A stretch of DNA of 7,847 nt, taken from assembly GCA_964354855.1 (NCBI GenBank), contig CAYHBO010000058.1, forward strand, positions 1-7,847, written 5' to 3'. Both the position numbers and the translations under genes were made by a program. The notes under the pieces are model-generated. The model ran no database searches. It saw only the letters and a program-made list of their open reading frames with translations, and was not told where the DNA came from. This stretch comes from CAYHBO01 sp964354855. Lineage in GTDB: Bacteria > Babelota > Babeliae > Babelales > RVW-14. Shown piece after piece: positions 1 to 6,000 of this stretch (position 1 is the first letter of the stretch; every line of letters begins with the position of its first letter).

Positions 1-1
1 T

Positions 2-3000
2 CATAAAAATTTCTTTTCTTTTATCAATCTTAATTTGAAGGTATCAAGCTATACGCTTAGTTTTGGGGCAAAAATAGCGTTAGGTGACTTTGGTGGGTTG
101 CCGTTAGCAGGTCAAAGTCTTTTTACCATAAGCGGTCAGATTAATCTGCTTGGAGAGAGTAACTTTATTATAACGGTTGATAAGCCGTTTAGTCTTGTCC
201 CCGGGATGGTTGAAGTAAGCAACGTAAAGCTTGAACTGAAGTTAGAACGGACCGCGGCGGTACAAGCAACGGGTGAAGAGGCGGGAAAAACGCAGCTTGC
301 CAGCAAGTTTACCTGTTCGTTGAGTGGAGATACTAAATTATCGTTACCAGATCCTATTGGTACGCAAGATATTAGTATTAAAGCAGAGATGACGAATGGA
401 AAGTTCTTTAACTTTGAAGGGAATCTTAAAAAGACCTTTGGGTATGCGGGGATTGTTACCATTACCGATCCGGGCATAACAATTACCAAGAGTCCTTTAG
501 ATAAGAAGTTTTTTGTTGGGGTTACGGGAACGACTAAAATTGGAGGTGAATTTGAGGCGAAGGTAACCTTAAGTATTTCCTCTGATAAAACCATTAAATT
601 CTTAGCAGAATCGCCAGATCCAGAGAAAGAAATTAAACCGTTAGCAGAAATTCCAGGACTTGGGTTATTACCGTTAGCGCAAGGTCTTGCGCTGTCAGCT
701 TTAAAATTTCAAATCGATTCTAAGAAGAATCTTATTATTAGTGGAAAAGTTAGAATTGGAGGACTTACTACCCAGGGGACTTTCTATAAGCAAGGTGGAG
801 TAAAAGTTCTTAAGGCTAGTATTGCCAGTATGAGTGATCTTGGAAATCTGATTCCTGCGATCAAAGGGTCGCCGCTTGAATCATTAAATCTTTCAGGAAC
901 TTCAATAGTTTTTTCGAGTGGAGATTTTACTGATCCAGATACGATGGCTGTGTTTAAAAAGGGGATATCGATAGAGAGTCAAACCAATCTTGCGGCAGCA
1001 TTTTTAGCTCCCGCACGAACACTTCTTGGGCTTGGCTCAGCTACAAAGGTGACATTATCTGGGGGATTTGGGCCTCAAGGTACTAATTTTTCATTAGGGA
1101 TTCCTGGTTCATCAAAATTAGGAGCGTTAGAGCTTGCTGGGATTTCAATAAATGCGTTGATAGGGTTATCAGGGATTGAACTTGGAATTGCTGGTCATAT
1201 TAAAACAACCTTACCTAAGCAAACAGATATAACGGAGTTTATTTTACAATGTGCCTTGACCATGAATCCTACAGCTCCCGGTGTAAAATTAGCGGCGACG
1301 ATGTTGGGTGACTGGAAAAATCCGTTGGGTATAAAAAACGTTGTAATTAGTGATCTTGCGCTACAGGCTGAGATAGCATTTTTGCCAACGCCACCACACC
1401 CGTCAGGGATAGGCTTTGCAGGAAAATTAAAGCTTGGTAATAAAGTGTTTAGAGCGGCAGCAAAAGCATCACAAAGTGGAGAGTTTCTTTTAGCCTTAGC
1501 GCTAGACGGGCGGCTTTCATTTAAAGATGTTCCAGTATTTGCGCAACATTTGGGGATTCCAATTCCTGCGGCAGCTGAAAAACTAATTCCAGACTTAGGC
1601 ATAGAGGATTGTGAAATATATCTTGCGCCACGAGATACGATGATTGGGGCACTTTCTTTTCAACAAGGACTTACGATTAAAGGTAAAGTTGATGTAGCGC
1701 TTTTACTAGGACCAATGGGGGTATTGGCTAAAGAGTTAGGTGCACCTCTTAATGGTAAGGCGATGATTAATATTTCGGTGAGTACGGCAGGGATTGTTGC
1801 GCAAGCAACGCTGCCTCAAATTGACTTGGGTAAGATTGGTGGGGTGACGCTTTTCAAAATTACCGGTAAGGGTCTTGATGGCATTGCTGGGAATGAGGAT
1901 GATGGGCCAACTTTTTCATTAACGCTGAATGCTAAAAAACAACAACTATACATTTCCGGTACGTTGGATTTTCTTGGTTCAGGGGGTGATTGTCAGGTTG
2001 ACATAAGCCCACAAGGATTTCATTTACATGGGAAAGTACAATCTTTGTTAGGAAAAGTAACCGTTGATGCAAATACCGTAGATGGTGATTTTAAAATGAA
2101 AGGTGATATAGATATAGCCGCTCCTTCATGGTTTCCATCAGAGTTGAGAGATGCGGTTAATGGTATAAACCCCTTACATGAAATGAAGTTGGAATTTAGT
2201 GGTAAAGAATTAATAGAAGGTAAGTTTCCTAAGCTTACGGTAAAAGCTGGCTTTGCTGGTGTGTCGTTTGATCCATTGGTGTTGCAATTTGAAGCTAAGC
2301 ATCCTGAAAGAATGGTTGAAACCTTAGGTAGTTGGGTGTTGAAGAGTGTTACGGGTGCTCTTGCAAAGGCCGCTCTTGCGCTTCCTGGTAAAGCCTTGAC
2401 AGTTGCAGGAGATGCAGCGCAAGACGCAGGTAAAGGCATGCAGAAAGGAGGCGCAGCTATTAAAGGGCAAAGTGGCGCTGTATCAAGTGCTCTTGGTGGT
2501 GGTGCTTTGGGTGCTGTTGGTGGGGGTGCTGTTGAAGGTCTAGGTAATGCTATGGAAGGGGTAGGAAAAGGAGTTGAATTTGCTGGTAAAGGGTTAAGTA
2601 TTGCTGGAGGTGCTATGACAGCTGCTTCTGGTGCGGTTGCAGATGCTGCTGCTGAATCTGCAAAGGCGGCAGCGCATGCTGCTGAAGCTACGGCAAAAGC
2701 GACAAAGGAAGCTGCTGAAGCAGCTTTTAATGCTACCAAAAATATTGCAAATGCAGCAATTCAGGATGTTCAAAAAACTGCAGCAGCAGTAGGACAGGCT
2801 TTTTCGAACACTATCAATAGTATTGGCAATGCAATTGGTGGATTATGCCAATCGTTTTCTGATTTTTGGAATCCAGGAAGAGCTCGTGCGCGAAAAAGAG
2901 AACAAGAAAGACAACGAGCTGAAGCTATTCGTCAACAAGAGTTACAAAAACAAGCTTTGCAGCGTGAAAATAATTTTCATGACTTTAAAAAACGATTTTT

Positions 3001-6000
3001 AGGTGATTTAACCGGTAATGGACCAGATAAGGGATTTATTCATAATCAGTTAACTAAATTAACGTATGTTGACGTAGCTCCTCATTGCTTGCCTGATGAA
3101 GTATTGCGTATTCAGCTTGGTGGGTTTAATTTATTAACACTTGCGATACAGGCAAATAGAAAAGATCTTGTTATTGATTTGATTAAATCGCCTGTGGTTA
3201 ATATCCGTGAACAAAATACTAAAGATGGAACGACTGCATTAGATGTTGCGCTTGCGCTGGGTTATGTTGATTTTGTTAAAGAACTCATTAAAGATCCAAC
3301 TATTTATTCATCTGATGAATCATCAAATTTTATTAAAAAAACAATGGCTTCTGGTCAAATAGATATGACTAATGCGCTTTTAGCTATTGATGGCTTTAAA
3401 TTTAATAATTTTAAATCTCTACAAAAATCGCTTAAAGATAAAAATATTCCATTTCTACAAGCATTGGTTGCGATGAATCCTGATGATGCGCATAGTTTGA
3501 ATCCTATTGATGGTGGTAAAAATGCGGTTAAGTTTACTGAATCTGATATTACCAACTATTTCGGAGACCCTTCTCCAGGGAAGGAGAAGCCGCTAGGCAT
3601 ACTTACGGTGAGTGTAGATACATTGGATGAACCACATGTAACTATTTTAGCGAATAAAGATATTCAGCAGAAAGGAAAGGTGCAACCATTTCCCGTACAT
3701 GAGAAAGTAGCCGCGGCTATCTTTGGATTATTCGTTGATGTTACAAAAATATTTAATGATAAGAAGTTCTTTGATCCAGCGACTAAAAAAATAGCGATGC
3801 AGGGTAACTATGATCAAATGTTTACTGATCCAGCTTCTGGGCAAGTAAAGAAAATTACTATTTTTGTGATGAACGATGGCATTCTTCAGGTAAGAGAATT
3901 GGTGAATCAGAATAATGCTCCACTAGCATGGGATCTTTCATCTTCACGTAAAGTTCAAGTTCTAGCGGTCTTTTATGGCGCCACAAGGGTGAGCTTAAGT
4001 AATGTTCTTAGTCCAACCTCTTCAAATTGTAGCCTCATCAATAATAGTACGAATGTTGTCGTGAATACGCTTCCTGATGTTATTAGCTGTTTTGGTGATG
4101 TTGCTTCAGGGTTACCTAAAAAAATGGGAATAATAACCATTAATGCTAAGCCTTCAACAGAGGTACACATTTATGGATTAACAAACCAAGAGATTCAACA
4201 GAAAACGGGAACGGTTCGTACTTTTCCAGCTCGAGAGAAGATTGGTGCAATGGTTTATGGAACTTATGTAGATGTAACACAAATATTTAAAAACAGTGGT
4301 TTTTTTGATCAAGAAACAAAGAAAATTGGTATTCCTCCTAAAACTAAATTTAATCATCTTTATGGAGATGCTGCACCTGGTTTTGTAAAGAAGCTTGCGG
4401 TTATGGTTCTTAAAGATGGGGTTCTTGTCGTAAGAGAATGTTTTGAAAATGAGCAGCTCATATGGGATCTTTCTACCGCAAAAGCGGTAGAAGTTCTAGC
4501 GGTCTTTTATGGTTCAATGAGAGTAACGTTGAATCATGCATTGAGTCCTCAAGATTCAAATACGTGTCTTATTGATAATGATAATAATGTTGTAACAAAT
4601 GTGGAGTCTTCTATTACGAGTATTTTTGGTGACCCTGCGGTTGGCATGCCTAAGTCAGTTGGTCTTGTTACCATGGATACGAGTAAAGGTAATGCAATTG
4701 GTGTGACGATACTGGCTAATCAAGATATTCAAAAGCCACTTGGAACCGTGTATCAGGTTCCTGTTGGTCAAAAGGTATGTTCGTATACGTATGGTGGTTT
4801 TCTAGATATTACTAAAATAGTTAATGATAAAAAGCTCTTTGATCCAACAACTAAAAAAATTAAGTTAAATAGTACAGATCTTGGTATGGATCCTGCTCCT
4901 GGTAAACAAAAAATGGTTACTATTGTGGCTGTTGCAGATGGCAAGCCTGTCTTAAAAGAGCTTTTATACCAAGGTGTGATGGAATGCGATTTTTCTCCCG
5001 CTAAAACGGTGACTATTGGAGCTGTTTTGTATGGGGTAACGAAGACTATTTTTAATCAGGCTTTCAATCAATCAGATCCGAATAGTCTTATTGACCATAA
5101 AAAGAATACTGTAAACATTTCTAATGTCGATTTAGTGACATACTTCAAAGGACCATCTTCATTGGATCTTATTATTCCTAAAGGGAAACCTTCGTTGGGA
5201 GTGGTTACTTTAGAGTTGAATAAATTAAATGTTGTTAGATGCTCTCAACAGACGGATCAAGAGCTTCAAGCTATGACTGCAGGTAGTGCCATTTCATTTC
5301 CACAAGACGAAAAAGTACAAGCGGTTATTTATGGTGCTTATGTAGATGTAACGCAGACATTGATTGATAAAAAATTCTTTGATTCGGCAAAAAAGAAAAT
5401 TGTTATTCCTTTTCCAATCGCGAAGAGTCTTGGTGTTGATCCTGTTGTAGGAAAATCTCAATTAATTACATTATTGGTTATGCAAGATGGTAAACCGGTA
5501 CTTAAAGAGTTTACTGATAAATCTGCGGTTGCATGGGATCTTTCTAAAACAAAGAATGTTTCGTTGATAAAAGCGTTCTATGGTCAATCAAAAGCTATGT
5601 TGAATCAATTTTTGAATAAAAATGGTTCTGGAAATCCTATTGATAGTGTGAAAAATGCAGTGGTCAGCAATCAAGACGCTTTAATGGCTTACTTTGGAAA
5701 TCCATGTTATTCAATTGCATCTTTTCCTCTGTCGCCTCCAGCAGTAACTTATTCTGGAGGTCCTCCACCCCCTGTTATGGCTGTTCAAGTACCTGTTTCA
5801 GTTCCTATTCCAGCATCTGTCTCTGTGACCCCAGCGGCTTCAGCTACGGCTTCTGCGCCTACTCCTATTCCTACGGCTACGCCTCCTTTTTCTTTAGGAA
5901 TATTGACTGTTGAGCTTAATAAAACTCATCCAGTGAATTATGTTGAGTTACCGTTTAAGGATATTAAAGCTGCTCCTGCAAAAAGTATGCGTACATTTCC

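Larger units (their letters stand above)
35..2302 (+). other. N-terminal beta-rich region of the giant protein (residues ~1-756)
   Basis: This region is built of short alternating hydrophobic/polar stretches separated by Gly, Asn and Asp turns, as expected for long antiparallel beta-sheet. A recurring hairpin pattern, hydrophobic-x-hydrophobic-x-G-(K/Q/T)-hydrophobic-x-hydrophobic followed by LG or GG, is seen near residues 32-38 (TISGQINLLG), 233-242 (LIISGKVRIG), around 645-655 (LYISGTLDFLG) and 662-673 (FHLHGKVQSLLG). It holds few Cys and almost no long helices. I do not recognise a named family. An elongated lipid-groove or solenoid protein, or a surface adhesin stalk, are possibilities raised only by this composition. 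Confidence 0.6.

Noticed and set aside
2709..2728. Terminator-like hairpin (aagctgc/gcagctt, tgaa loop) followed by tttt
   Set aside because: It lies in the middle of the coding frame and is a by-product of neighbouring Ala codons GCT and GCA in the Ala-rich segment.
2020..2739. 239-residue open frame on the minus strand
   Set aside because: It is the antisense shadow of the Gly/Ala-rich coding region. GC-rich Ala and Gly codons suppress stops on the opposite strand, and its translation is Ala/Pro low complexity with no domain.
4480..4510. AAAAGCGGT and CTAGCGGT resemble Pasteurellaceae DNA-uptake sequences
   Set aside because: They do not match the full 9-base core and are not repeated elsewhere as expected; they fall in the hairpin and the conserved VLAVFYG codons.
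5704..5913. 69-residue plus-strand frame rich in Ser, Tyr and Cys
   Set aside because: It is the out-of-frame reading of the Pro/Ala/Ser linker, and the main frame carries the conserved motifs on both sides.
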